From Maribacter vaceletii (GTDB lineage: Bacteria; Bacteroidota; Bacteroidia; Flavobacteriales; Flavobacteriaceae): a stretch of 64,000 nt of DNA. The position numbers and the translations under genes are program-made. The DNA lies in the NCBI RefSeq assembly GCF_003634105.1, contig NZ_RBIQ01000007.1, positions 1,612,001 to 1,676,000 on the forward strand. The letters run 5' to 3'. Positions 34,557 to 44,290 of the stretch are shown here, piece by piece. Under the pieces are notes generated by a model. It ran no database searches and was not told where the DNA came from. It saw nothing but the letters and a program-made list of their open reading frames with translations. The first letter of the stretch is position 1, and each line of letters begins with the position of its first letter.

Positions 34557-35398
34557 TATTCACTATAGATAGCCATTACTGGGATGTCTAAGTGATTTAA
34601 AATATCTTCCGCTAAACTAAGAGAAAATAACCGTTGGTAAAAATTACGTTTGTGGTTAATTAGGCAAATCATATCAATAGTATTAGTAACACAGTATTCT
34701 GATAATGATTTTTTTAGATTAATAGTGTCAATGGATATAAACTTGGTGTTATTTAAATCTTCTAATTGCAATGAATCTTTAAAAGAGCTCATTAAAGGAG
34801 ATATAGATTCACCATGAGCTAAATCAAAATGTATAACATGTAATGTAGAATTAAATTCTTGAGTTTTTAAAATTACTTGTTCTAAAGGTTCTTTTTCGTC
34901 CTCACGATAATCTATTAAAAAAGCAATATTATTTAGAGAGCCATCAAAAGTAGCTTTTTCAGGAATGGCAATAACTGGCTTATTTATTTCTTGAAGTATT
35001 TTAATTGTATTGGTTTCCATGAAAATATTAAACAAACTATTTTCTTTGTTTTGGGTACCCATTATAATTAAATCTATTTTATCTTCTTTGCGAGTAATGT
35101 ATTTCTTTAAAGAATCAATAAAATTACCTTCATCAACAACATATTTTACCTTTAAATTACCAGCTTTACTTTCTTTAATTAATTTTTCAAAGGGAGGGAA
35201 TTTATCTTTTTTGTTTCTAAAATTTTGTATATCTACTTTATCGTAAACTTGTTGTGCTTCTTCCGGGATATCACTATCTTCAGAATACGTATGGTAAACA
35301 ATAAGTTTTGAGTTAGATTTTTGAGCGTATTCCATTGCGTAAGTAAAAGCATTTAAGGATAGCTCTGTAAAATCGGTAGGGAATAATATGCTTTTCAT
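34556..35398 (-). CDS. Universal stress protein with two Usp domains
   Basis: A 280-residue cytoplasmic protein with two UspA folds in tandem (about residues 1-145 and 150-280). The first begins with MKSILFPTDFTELSLNAFTYAMEYA and contains IIMGTQNKE; the second contains IAFLIDYREDEK and DMICLINHKRNFYQRLFSLSLAEDIL. The classical ATP-binding GxxGS(9)G(S/T) loop is not clear in either half. It follows the PiT-like permease gene by 36 bases on the same strand, so both are likely co-transcribed and functionally linked. Confidence 0.9.
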   Translation of the reverse strand: MKSILFPTDFTELSLNAFTYAMEYAQKSNSKLIVYHTYSEDSDIPEEAQQVYDKVDIQNFRNKKDKFPPFEKLIKESKAGNLKVKYVVDEGNFIDSLKKYITRKEDKIDLIIMGTQNKENSLFNIFMETNTIKILQEINKPVIAIPEKATFDGSLNNIAFLIDYREDEKEPLEQVILKTQEFNSTLHVIHFDLAHGESISPLMSSFKDSLQLEDLNNTKFISIDTINLKKSLSEYCVTNTIDMICLINHKRNFYQRLFSLSLAEDILNHLDIPVMAIYSE

Positions 35399-35434
35399 CT
35401 TTTTTCTTTTTAATAAAATATATAGTGCTTCTAA

Positions 35435-36394
35435 TTATAGGGTAGCTAAATATTTAACTACGTATACAAGAACAATACTTACTATTAAACCAATAAAAAC
35501 TTTTAATAAATCCATTCCTAAATTTTTGAACATTTTTTTTCGGTTTTCTTTTTTTCTGAGCATAAAGTTCAATGCTATTTCTCTACCTGCTAGAATACCT
35601 ATAAAAACCCATGTAGTACTCATAGGAACATTGTTTAACTCTTTAAAATAGAAAAGAATAATACCGTAGGATAAATCTATTAATGTTGCAGAACGAATAT
35701 CTACAGTGTTAGTTTTAGATTTTACAATTTTTTGAATTTCTCCACCTTTTTCGGCTATAATAAATGCTAACATTCCTAGAATAATAACTAAAGAAAATAG
35801 TAGCTGCCATACTTTTAATTCTCTTGGTAAATACACATATATGTTGGCAAAATCCTGAATTAACCATTGTGACCATAAAAAACCTGTAGAACACCATTGT
35901 AGTGTTGTCCATATTTTTCTTTGTTTAGGAGTTATTGGGTTTTCAATAAATTTCTTTTCTAATAAATTAGCTACAATAGCATATAAAATAATTGCAGCAA
36001 CAAAAGCAACGGCATACCCAGAAATGGATTTAATGACCATGTCATTTAAATTTTTCTGATTAAAGAAAGTTAGTACCATAAAAGAGGTGCTAACTGGGAT
36101 ACCGGTTCTTGTTAAGAGCATTAAGATTATTGGAGGGAGTATATAATACCATGCAAAAGGGTCTGGCATTGGGTATTTTTCTAAACGTCCGTAGGAGACA
36201 TCACCAGCATGTGTAATATACCCATAAATAAGAGTAGCGCTTAGTATACCGCCTGCAAATAACCATAGTACCCACCATTTTTTTCTTTCATTAGAACTTA
36301 AGAATGTTCCAAGTGTTTGTATGGTGTCATTTCCAACTACAGAGTAAGCTGCTAGGGTAAACCCTAAATATATAACAACAAGAGAAAAATCCAT
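35435..36394 (-). CDS. PiT-like (inorganic phosphate transporter-related) membrane protein
   Basis: A 319-residue protein with about eight hydrophobic segments. Two stretches resemble the duplicated signatures of PiT phosphate permeases: GNDTIQTLGTF near residue 22 (compare GxNDxANxxG) with GIPVSTSFMVL near 103, and VPMSTTWVFIGILAGRE near 262 (compare PVSTTHxxxG). Only the first NDxxxxxG motif is clear. It is shorter than typical PiT proteins and the Asn/Asp code is only partly kept, so phosphate as the substrate is uncertain. It shares an operon with a universal stress protein. The annotation as an unknown membrane protein is a fair alternative. Confidence 0.6.
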   Translation of the reverse strand: MDFSLVVIYLGFTLAAYSVVGNDTIQTLGTFLSSNERKKWWVLWLFAGGILSATLIYGYITHAGDVSYGRLEKYPMPDPFAWYYILPPIILMLLTRTGIPVSTSFMVLTFFNQKNLNDMVIKSISGYAVAFVAAIILYAIVANLLEKKFIENPITPKQRKIWTTLQWCSTGFLWSQWLIQDFANIYVYLPRELKVWQLLFSLVIILGMLAFIIAEKGGEIQKIVKSKTNTVDIRSATLIDLSYGIILFYFKELNNVPMSTTWVFIGILAGREIALNFMLRKKENRKKMFKNLGMDLLKVFIGLIVSIVLVYVVKYLATL

Positions 36395-36492
36395 TTACTG
36401 TATTTTTAGTTTGGTTTTGCAAAAAAAGCACTTTTAAATGGGCTCTAATGTTATCTTTGGGTTATATCTTTAAAAAAATACGCTTTTTTAAT

Positions 36493-36531
36493 GAAAAACC
36501 CGCTTAATAGACTCTATTAAGCGGGTTTTTA
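36493..36531 (-). terminator. Rho-independent terminator after groEL
   Basis: AAAACCCGCTTAATAG and CTATTAAGCGGGTTTT form a perfect 16-bp stem with a 3-base loop and flanking A and T runs. It can end the groESL transcript and act in the opposite direction as well. Confidence 0.94.
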
Positions 36532-36551
36532 GTGCTTCTTAGGAAAATGTT

Positions 36552-38192
<1,641 letters not shown>

Positions 38193-38271
38193 TTATGCTT
38201 TTTGCCTCTAGCATTTTGCTGTTGGCTTAATGTTAAATTTTGTTTAGAATATAGTTACTAGCTAATTGTAA

Positions 38272-38550
38272 TTAAACAATAGCTAAAATGTCACTTTCGC
38301 GCATCATTAGGTAATCTGTACCTTCTAATTTTAATTCTGTTCCAGCATATTTTCCATAAAGAACAGAGTCTCCAACTTTTACAGTTACAGCTTCATCTTT
38401 AGTGCCTGGGCCAACTGCAACAACTTTTCCTTTTTGAGGTTTTTCTTTTGCAGTGTCTGGGATATAAATTCCAGAAGCGGTTTTAGTCTCAGCAGCCATT
38501 GGCTCTATAAGAACTCTATCTGCTAATGGTTGAATTTTTACTTTTGCCAT
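38272..38550 (-). CDS. groES: Co-chaperonin GroES
   Basis: A 92-residue co-chaperonin that caps the GroEL ring. The mobile loop (residues 16-32, [17 protein letters not shown]) and the C-terminal motif [14 protein letters not shown] are intact. It opens the groES-groEL operon. A terminator for the upstream secG operon separates the two units, so groES must have its own promoter. The only promoter-like signals I see in the 86 bases available are two tandem -24/-12 type sequences. Confidence 0.98.
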   Translation of the reverse strand: MAKVKIQPLADRVLIEPMAAETKTASGIYIPDTAKEKPQKGKVVAVGPGTKDEAVTVKVGDSVLYGKYAGTELKLEGTDYLMMRESDILAIV

Positions 38551-38595
38551 TATATAAATTTTTAAATTGGTTTATTAAATTCTAGATTTATTTAG

Positions 38596-38627
38596 GCAGT
38601 AATTATGCCATTGCTATTTTTCTGCCA
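38596..38627 (-). promoter_or_regulatory. Two tandem sigma54-like (-24/-12) sequences before groES
   Basis: On the minus strand TGGCAGAAAAATAGC (38627-38613) and TGGCATAATTACTGC (38610-38596) each have TGGCA followed, at the exact sigma54 spacing, by GC. The consensus is TGGCACGnnnnTTGC. The second has the complete TGGCA and TGC cores. Start points about 12 bases downstream would give leaders of roughly 50 and 35 bases. No TAnnTTTG box is seen nearby. The match is in sequence; use as a promoter is inferred. Confidence 0.5.
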
Positions 38628-38636
38628 TATTTAAAT

Positions 38637-38673
38637 AAAAAATGCCAGCTTGTCATAAAAGCTGGCATTTTTT
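38637..38673 (-). terminator. Rho-independent terminator after secG
   Basis: AAAATGCCAGCTT and AAGCTGGCATTTT form a long stem with a short loop and A/T flanks, about 20 bases after the secG stop. It separates the miaB-to-secG unit from groES. Confidence 0.9.
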
Positions 38674-38692
38674 AAAATTATATTTTATGTTG

Positions 38693-39055
38693 TTACTCTG
38701 CTGGAGTAGTCTCTTGTGTTGCTGGAGCAGGAGTGGTTGTTTCTATAGGTGCTGTTTCTTCAGGAACAACAGTTTCTATATCATCTCCTTGTAATAATTT
38801 AGAATCTGCATCGCCAAAGTTTCCTTTTAAAGCAATGTTAGACGCTAGTATTAAAACAACTAAAAGAGCAGCTAGAGTCCATGTACTTTTGTCTAAAAAG
38901 TCACCAGTTTTTTTAACACCACCTACTACTTGTGTGCTACCGCCACCAAAAGAAGAAGAAAGTCCACCTCCTTTAGGGTTTTGTACCATTATTACTAATA
39001 TTAGTAAGAAACATACGATGATTATAAGAATCAAAAAAATGGAAAAGGTGCTCAT
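38693..39055 (-). CDS. secG: Preprotein translocase subunit SecG
   Basis: A 120-residue SecYEG subunit. Two membrane segments (about residues 3-22 and 55-73) bracket the conserved cytoplasmic loop MVQNPKGGGLSSSFGGGSTQVVGG. The C-terminal tail is rich in Glu, Pro and Thr (about residues 95-120) and is longer than in E. coli SecG, as is common in Flavobacteriaceae. It follows the TPR gene by 5 bases and ends the operon before a terminator. Confidence 0.96.
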   Translation of the reverse strand: MSTFSIFLILIIIVCFLLILVIMVQNPKGGGLSSSFGGGSTQVVGGVKKTGDFLDKSTWTLAALLVVLILASNIALKGNFGDADSKLLQGDDIETVVPEETAPIETTTPAPATQETTPAE

Positions 39056-39060
39056 TGTGC

Positions 39061-39999
39061 TTAATTATTATCCTGTTGTAATTTTTCTACCGCTTTAATT
39101 CGGTCTGCAAAGAAACTACTTTTTTCTGGATATTTCAAACTTAATATTTTATAGGCCTGTATTGCTTTTTTGTACTTTTTTTGCTCTAGGTAAACCTTGG
39201 CTAAGGTTTGTGTCATTAATTCATTTTGATTAATGGTTGTAGAGGCTTTTATATCTATTTTTTTGGTGCTGTTTTTTTGCGGAACTATTTTAGGACTTTT
39301 AGCAATAAATGTATCTATACGGTCAAATTTATTGTTTTTTGGAGTCTTTTTTTCGGTCTCCTTATTAGGTGCTTCTTTTGTTTCTTTTTGTTTTGGGGTG
39401 TCTTCTGTTCTATTAATCTCTTTGAAAGATGCTAATTGAAGCCATTGTGCAAAAGAATGCTTTTCCTTTTTATTAAAAGGTAGTGGAGTTCCAATTTCTA
39501 ATTGGTCTTTGGAGGATTGTATAGGGTCTGTATTTTCTTTTTCAGTAGTAGAGCTGTTTGGCGTTTCTTTACTTTTAAAAAGCTTTGGGTCTAATATTTT
39601 GTTAGCGTCCTCTTTGTCTTGCGGTAGTGGTTTGTCTTCAGATTTTTCTATAAGAAGTTTTTCTTTTTTCTCAGGGATTTTTATTTCTTCGGCACTAACG
39701 TTTAAATCGGCTATTTCTACTTCTTTAACAGGAGCGTTAGATTCTTTTGTTCTTTGTAAAAAGTTTTTACTCGTTATAAAATTAAAAAGAACGTCTCTAT
39801 CTGTAGTGTAGGCAGCAGTAATTTTTAATGCATTATTATATTTATAGCTATTTAAATTTTTTAGTCCTTTTAAGTGTAATGCTCTTGCAGCTTGAAAATA
39901 CGGATACTCTTCAAGAATTTCTTCTAATTGATTTGTTTGAATAGGGGTAACAACCTTATTCGGATTTTTTAATAAATATGTGAAATCTTCTACATTCAT
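39061..39999 (-). CDS. TPR-containing protein of unknown function in the lptE-secG operon
   Basis: A 312-residue protein without a signal peptide. The N-terminal part (residues 1-85, NPNKVVTPIQTNQLEEILEEYPYFQAARALHLKGL) looks helical and is the conserved part. The middle (about 95-240) is low in complexity, rich in Lys, Glu, Thr and Pro. The C-terminus carries one tetratricopeptide-like unit (MTQTLAKVYLEQKKYKKAIQAYKILSLKYPE). It lies 4 bases after lptE and 5 before secG. No function is established; the context suggests envelope biogenesis or Sec-related work, which is inference. Confidence 0.82.
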   Translation of the reverse strand: MNVEDFTYLLKNPNKVVTPIQTNQLEEILEEYPYFQAARALHLKGLKNLNSYKYNNALKITAAYTTDRDVLFNFITSKNFLQRTKESNAPVKEVEIADLNVSAEEIKIPEKKEKLLIEKSEDKPLPQDKEDANKILDPKLFKSKETPNSSTTEKENTDPIQSSKDQLEIGTPLPFNKKEKHSFAQWLQLASFKEINRTEDTPKQKETKEAPNKETEKKTPKNNKFDRIDTFIAKSPKIVPQKNSTKKIDIKASTTINQNELMTQTLAKVYLEQKKYKKAIQAYKILSLKYPEKSSFFADRIKAVEKLQQDNN

Positions 40000-40003
40000 A
40001 AAA

Positions 40004-40534
40004 TTACCAATCTGCTAAGGAGGCATTAAAAATATCTTGAGTTATACGTTCAAAAATAACTTCATGCGCAGTACTTTTTACATTAATTAACTGTAAGTTG
40101 GCATCAAAATCATAAAAGAAAGAAAAATTTTGTTCAAAATCTACATCTTCTTTAGTGTTATTAAAAAAACGGCATTTTACACGAACAGTTAAGCGATTTT
40201 GTGCTGCTGTTTGTTCTGCTGTAGCAGTCATAGGAGAGATACGGTATTCGGTTATTTCGCCTTCATATAATAAATCTGCGTTACCATTATTTACTAAATC
40301 TAAATTAGATTGGTTTAAAATACGGTCTTGTAATGCTAATGTAAAATCACGATCCATACCTGGTTCAAAAGTAGAGCCTGGACTTTGAGAAGCATAGTTT
40401 TGAAAATAGTTTACTTGAAACGTTTTTGCAGTACCAGGATTACCACCTGTAAAATTATAAACACCGCAGCCATTTAAGAGTAAGGCAATGAAAATAAGTA
40501 ATACGCTATTTTTTGTTTTAAGTAATACTTTCAT
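40004..40534 (-). CDS. lptE: LptE-family LPS-assembly lipoprotein
   Basis: A 176-residue outer-membrane lipoprotein with a signal peptide and lipobox LLNGC (Cys 23). The family stretch GVYNFTGGNPGTAKTFQVNYFQN and the acidic/aromatic DFEQNFSFFYDFDANL match Bacteroidota LptE, which plugs the LptD barrel and delivers LPS to the surface. It starts 3 bases after the sigma54 activator gene and ends 4 before the TPR gene, so it is co-transcribed with both. The fold would be a small alpha/beta sandwich. Confidence 0.88.
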   Translation of the reverse strand: MKVLLKTKNSVLLIFIALLLNGCGVYNFTGGNPGTAKTFQVNYFQNYASQSPGSTFEPGMDRDFTLALQDRILNQSNLDLVNNGNADLLYEGEITEYRISPMTATAEQTAAQNRLTVRVKCRFFNNTKEDVDFEQNFSFFYDFDANLQLINVKSTAHEVIFERITQDIFNASLADW

Positions 40535-40537
40535 TTT

Positions 40538-41824
40538 TTATAAATCGTATTGTTTAATTTTTCGGTACAATGTTCTTTCAGATATCCCTAATTCAGATGC
40601 GGCAGCTTTGCGTTTTCCTCTATTACGTTCTAAAGATTTTTTAATTAATTCTATTTCTTTTTCTTGTAAAGATAGGGTTTCTTCTTCTTCAATTTCTTCT
40701 GCAAAATGGTATTTGTCATCTATAGTTGGTAGGGGTCTTGCTACATTTGCTTTCTCAGTAGTTGGTTCTGGCAATTGTAAAATAGGTAAAATAGAATCTT
40801 CTGTTTGTGAATCCTCGTTGTCATTAGCGTTAGCATCACCGTATATTTTTTGAATAAGGTGCTCGTTTTCTTCTTGTACTTTTTGGGTGTCGTTGTTTTT
40901 TAATAACTCCATGGTTAGTTTTTTAAGATCATTTAGATCCCCTTTCATATCAAACAAAACCTTGTAAAGAATTTCACGCTCGTTACTAAAATCACTTTCT
41001 TTTTTATCTTGCCCAATTACAGCCGGCAAATTGTTTTTGCTAGCATTAGGAAGGTATCCGTTAAGTGTTTCTAAAGTGATATTTCTTTTTTCTTCAAGTA
41101 CAGAAACTTGTTCTGCAATATTACGTAGTTGACGTATATTTCCTGGCCATCTATATTTTAACAATAATTGTATTGCATTATCATCTAGCCTAATAGTTGG
41201 CATTTTATACTTTTGACCAAAATCTGAAGCAAATTTTCTAAATAGTAAATGAATATCACCTTCTCTTTCTCTAAGAGGCGGAATATTTAATTCTACCGTG
41301 CTTAGTCTATAATATAAATCTTCTCTAAATTTTTCTTTTTTAATGGCTTCAAACATATTCACGTTTGTTGCGGCAACAATACGAACATCTGTTTTTTGCA
41401 CTTGGGAGGAGCCTACTTTTAAAAATTCGCCATTTTCTAAAACACGTAATAAACGTACCTGTGTGGTAAGGGGTAATTCGCCAACTTCATCTAAAAAAAT
41501 GGTACCGCCATCAGCAACTTCAAAATACCCACTTCGAGTAGATGTAGCTCCAGTAAAGGCACCTTTTTCATGTCCAAAAAGTTCACTGTCTATAGTTCCT
41601 TCTGGTATGGCTCCACAGTTTACTGCAATATATTTTGCGTGCTTTCTGTGCGATAAAGAGTGTATAATTTTTGGAATAGATTCTTTACCAACACCACTTT
41701 CTCCTGTAACCAAAACAGAAATATCTGTAGGGGCAACTTGTATTGCTTTTTCTAAAGCACGATTTAGTTTTGGGTCATTACCAATAATTTCAAATCGCTG
41801 TTTTATGGCTTGAATATTTTCCAT
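40538..41824 (-). CDS. Sigma54-dependent transcription activator without sensor domain
   Basis: A 428-residue bacterial enhancer-binding protein. The AAA+ domain starts almost at the N-terminus: Walker A GESGVGKE at residues 41-48, the sigma54-contacting loop GAFTGA at 88-93, Walker B GGTIFLDEV at 106-114 and RFREDLYYRL-like arginine finger region near 166-174. A Glu/Asn-rich linker of about 100 residues (255-380) follows, then a Fis-type helix-turn-helix at 385-428 (RKAAASELGISERTLYRKIKQYDL). No receiver, GAF or PAS domain precedes the AAA+ part. It lies between miaB and lptE with gaps of 5 and 3 bases. Confidence 0.94.
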   Translation of the reverse strand: MENIQAIKQRFEIIGNDPKLNRALEKAIQVAPTDISVLVTGESGVGKESIPKIIHSLSHRKHAKYIAVNCGAIPEGTIDSELFGHEKGAFTGATSTRSGYFEVADGGTIFLDEVGELPLTTQVRLLRVLENGEFLKVGSSQVQKTDVRIVAATNVNMFEAIKKEKFREDLYYRLSTVELNIPPLREREGDIHLLFRKFASDFGQKYKMPTIRLDDNAIQLLLKYRWPGNIRQLRNIAEQVSVLEEKRNITLETLNGYLPNASKNNLPAVIGQDKKESDFSNEREILYKVLFDMKGDLNDLKKLTMELLKNNDTQKVQEENEHLIQKIYGDANANDNEDSQTEDSILPILQLPEPTTEKANVARPLPTIDDKYHFAEEIEEEETLSLQEKEIELIKKSLERNRGKRKAAASELGISERTLYRKIKQYDL

Positions 41825-41829
41825 GTATT

Positions 41830-43275
41830 TTAATTATTTTCAGAATACCCTACAGCAGTTCCTTTAAGAGTTGCCGAAGTGCAATCTTCAATTTTTACAT
41901 TTACAAAATCTCCTATTTTGTAATTTTCTTTTGGGAAAACAACTACGGTACTTTGCGAGTTTCTTCCCATCCAATGTTTGTCCGATTTTTTAGAAGAACC
42001 CTCTATAAGAACTTCTTCTACTTTTCCTAAATGTGTTTGCGTTCTATAATGACAATGCTCTCTTTGCAAGGCAATTACTTCTGCAAGTCTTCTTTGTTTT
42101 ATTTCTTGCGGAATATCGTCTTCTAATTTTCTTGCTGCCATAGTTCCTGGTCTTTCGGAATAGGCATACATATATCCAAAATTATATTTTACATATTCTA
42201 AGGCCTTAAGCGTATCTTTGTGGTCTTCCTCTGTTTCCGTTGGAAAGCCAATAATCATATCTTGAGAAATAGAACAATCAGGAAGAATTTCACGAATATT
42301 ATCTATTAATTTAAAATACTCTTCTATAGTATGTAATCTATTCATTTCCCGAAGAATTCTATTACTTCCACTCTGTAGAGGTAAATGAATATGGTTGCAA
42401 ATATTTTTATATTTAGCCACAGTTTTTATAACATCTAAAGTCATATCCTGCGGATTAGAAGTAGAAAAACGAATTCGCATTTTGGGTTGTGCTTCTGCAA
42501 CTGTTGCTAATAAATTAGCAAAGTTAACAGCGGTAGCTTTTTGCATTTCAGAAGCATTTTCAAAATCTTTTCGTAATCCGCCACCATACCATAAGTAACT
42601 ATCTACATTCTGACCAAGAAGGGTAATTTCTTTATATCCTTTACTCCATAAATTGTTTACTTCTTCTAAAATAGATTGTGGTTCTCTACTGCGTTCTCTT
42701 CCTCTAGTAAAAGGAACTACACAAAAGGTGCACATATTATCGCAACCACGTGTAATAGACACAAAAGCATTTACACCATTGGTGTGTAAACGTATTGGAG
42801 CAATATCTCCATAAGTTTCTTCTTTAGATAAAATTACGTTTACTGCATTTTTACCATCATCAATTTCTTGGATAAGGTTAGGGAGGTCTTTATAAGCGTC
42901 TGGGCCAACCACCATATCTACTATTTTTTCTTCTTCAAGAAATTTACTTTTTAGTCTTTCTGCCATGCAGCCCAAAACCCCAACTTTTAAATGTGGTCTG
43001 TCCTTTTTTACGGCGTTAAATTTTTGTAAACGTTTACGAACCGTTTGTTCTGCTTTATCACGAATAGAACAAGTATTAACTAAAACTAAATCTGCATCTT
43101 CTAGTTTTTGAGTAGTACTAAAACCTTCCTTAGTTAAAATAGAAGCTACAACTTCACTATCGGCAAAATTCATAGCACAGCCATAACTTTCTAAATATAG
43201 TTTACGACTATTAGTGTCGGCGTTATCTAAAGAAATTGTGGTTCCTTGTATAGATTCGTCTATGGTTTTTTCCAT
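41830..43275 (-). CDS. miaB: tRNA-2-methylthio-N6-dimethylallyladenosine synthase MiaB
   Basis: A 481-residue radical-SAM methylthiotransferase that modifies A37 of tRNAs reading UNN codons. The N-terminal UPF0004 domain holds three cluster Cys ([28 protein letters not shown]). The radical-SAM core has [27 protein letters not shown] domain closes the protein. It starts the operon that continues through the sigma54 activator to secG. A TATCTTTG box 37 bases upstream, with a TTG 21 bases further up, fits a housekeeping promoter. Confidence 0.97.
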   Translation of the reverse strand: MEKTIDESIQGTTISLDNADTNSRKLYLESYGCAMNFADSEVVASILTKEGFSTTQKLEDADLVLVNTCSIRDKAEQTVRKRLQKFNAVKKDRPHLKVGVLGCMAERLKSKFLEEEKIVDMVVGPDAYKDLPNLIQEIDDGKNAVNVILSKEETYGDIAPIRLHTNGVNAFVSITRGCDNMCTFCVVPFTRGRERSREPQSILEEVNNLWSKGYKEITLLGQNVDSYLWYGGGLRKDFENASEMQKATAVNFANLLATVAEAQPKMRIRFSTSNPQDMTLDVIKTVAKYKNICNHIHLPLQSGSNRILREMNRLHTIEEYFKLIDNIREILPDCSISQDMIIGFPTETEEDHKDTLKALEYVKYNFGYMYAYSERPGTMAARKLEDDIPQEIKQRRLAEVIALQREHCHYRTQTHLGKVEEVLIEGSSKKSDKHWMGRNSQSTVVVFPKENYKIGDFVNVKIEDCTSATLKGTAVGYSENN

Positions 43276-43311
43276 ATAATTACTAGGCTTCGTTTTAGAT
43301 TAAAAGAATTG

Positions 43312-43343
43312 CAAAGATAACGCTAAAATCAAAATTATGACAA
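43312..43343 (-). promoter_or_regulatory. Housekeeping-type promoter for the miaB operon
   Basis: On the minus strand TTG (43343-43341) and TATCTTTG (43319-43312) match the Bacteroidota -33/-7 pattern with a 21-base spacer. The box lies 36 bases before the miaB start. Confidence 0.65.
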
Positions 43344-43430
43344 ATTGACAGTTGTAAAGTTTTTATAAAAATAGATGAGAGTTTCTTAAATGTTGCGATG
43401 TATAAAGAATTATCTATAAAATAAAAGATA

Positions 43431-43522
43431 CTTTTACTCAATAATCGAGATTTAAATTCTCCGAGGCTTGCCTCGAAATCAAAATTAGTTTCCTAATAAA
43501 TGCCTCGTGGGCTTGCCGCCAG
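43431..43522 (+). repeat. Dispersed intergenic repeat, copy 1
   Basis: An about 90-bp non-coding element beginning with TTTTACTCAATAATCGAGAT and containing the hairpin CGAGGC-TT-GCCTCG (43462-43475) and CTCGTGGGCTTGCCGCC (43504-43520). It is closely similar, in opposite orientation, to 53251-53343: the ATAATCGAGATTTA core, CTCCGAGG and TGGGCTT are shared with the same spacing. It fills much of the 284-base gap before the methyltransferase gene; the remainder of that gap holds only the miaB promoter and A+T-rich sequence. Confidence 0.7.
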
Positions 43523-43559
43523 GTAGTTTACTTAAAAATATGTAAGATTAAATCTGTTT

Positions 43560-44216
43560 ATGACAATAAAACGTAAAAAAGAGCCATGGCCTACAAAGGC
43601 AGTAATGCATCAGATTTATGAAAAAAAGATGTGGGGTGGAGCTGTGGATTTTTATTCAGGACTGGGTTCTCATTCTCCAGAAATTGTTGGTCCTTATATA
43701 AGAGAGGTTTCTCTTTTTTTAAATTCTTTTAGTACACGTTTGGAGGTTTGTGATTTAGGTTGCGGAGATTTTAATGTTGGAAAACAATTAGTGCTGCTAT
43801 CTAAAAAATATATTGCTGTAGATATTGTTCCTAATCTTATAGAAAGAAATAAAAGCCTTTTTAAAGAAGAAAATTTAGAGTTTCTATGTTTAGATATTAG
43901 TAAAGATAAATTACCAAATGCAGATTGTGCAATTGTTAGGCAGGTAATGCAACACATAAGTAATGCAGAAATTTTAAGTCTTCTTAAAAAGCTAAAGAAT
44001 TACAAATATCTTATAATTACAGAGCACTTGCCTTTAGATAGTTTTGTTCCAAATAAAGACATTATATCTGGTCAAGGAATACGATTAAAAAAGAATAGTG
44101 GGGTAGATATTTTACAACCTCCTTTTTTAGCAAAAACCAAATTAATTAAAAATTTAACAACCTCCTCATACGATAGTAAAAGTGCAATTTTCACCAATTT
44201 GTATCAGAATTTTTAA
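43560..44216 (+). CDS. Class I SAM-dependent methyltransferase
   Basis: A 218-residue Rossmann-fold methyltransferase. Motif I VCDLGCGDFNVG at residues 63-74 binds S-adenosylmethionine. AVDIVPNLIERN near 90 is motif II and LDISKDKLPNADCAIVRQVMQHIS near 117 covers motifs III and IV. A specific N-terminal stretch (KKMWGGAVDFYSGLGSHSPE) precedes the fold. The substrate is not evident: neither neighbour shares a pathway, and the gene stands alone behind a dispersed repeat, so it may have been inserted here. A role in small-molecule or sugar methylation is as likely as any other. Confidence 0.8.
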   Translation: MTIKRKKEPWPTKAVMHQIYEKKMWGGAVDFYSGLGSHSPEIVGPYIREVSLFLNSFSTRLEVCDLGCGDFNVGKQLVLLSKKYIAVDIVPNLIERNKSLFKEENLEFLCLDISKDKLPNADCAIVRQVMQHISNAEILSLLKKLKNYKYLIITEHLPLDSFVPNKDIISGQGIRLKKNSGVDILQPPFLAKTKLIKNLTTSSYDSKSAIFTNLYQNF

Positions 44217-44290
44217 GGACAAATAAAAAAATGTTGCAACCAATTTCTAAGTAATGCATCTAATTTATAACCACTTAAAAATAAATAGTT

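Noticed and set aside
41343-41813. 156-codon open frame on the plus strand
   Set aside because: Antisense to the AAA+ core of the sigma54 activator, whose motifs are all intact; no promoter or family match supports the shadow frame.
43431-43522. The repeat as part of a CRISPR array or an insertion sequence
   Set aside because: There are only two widely separated copies, no regular spacers and no transposase frame or terminal repeats.
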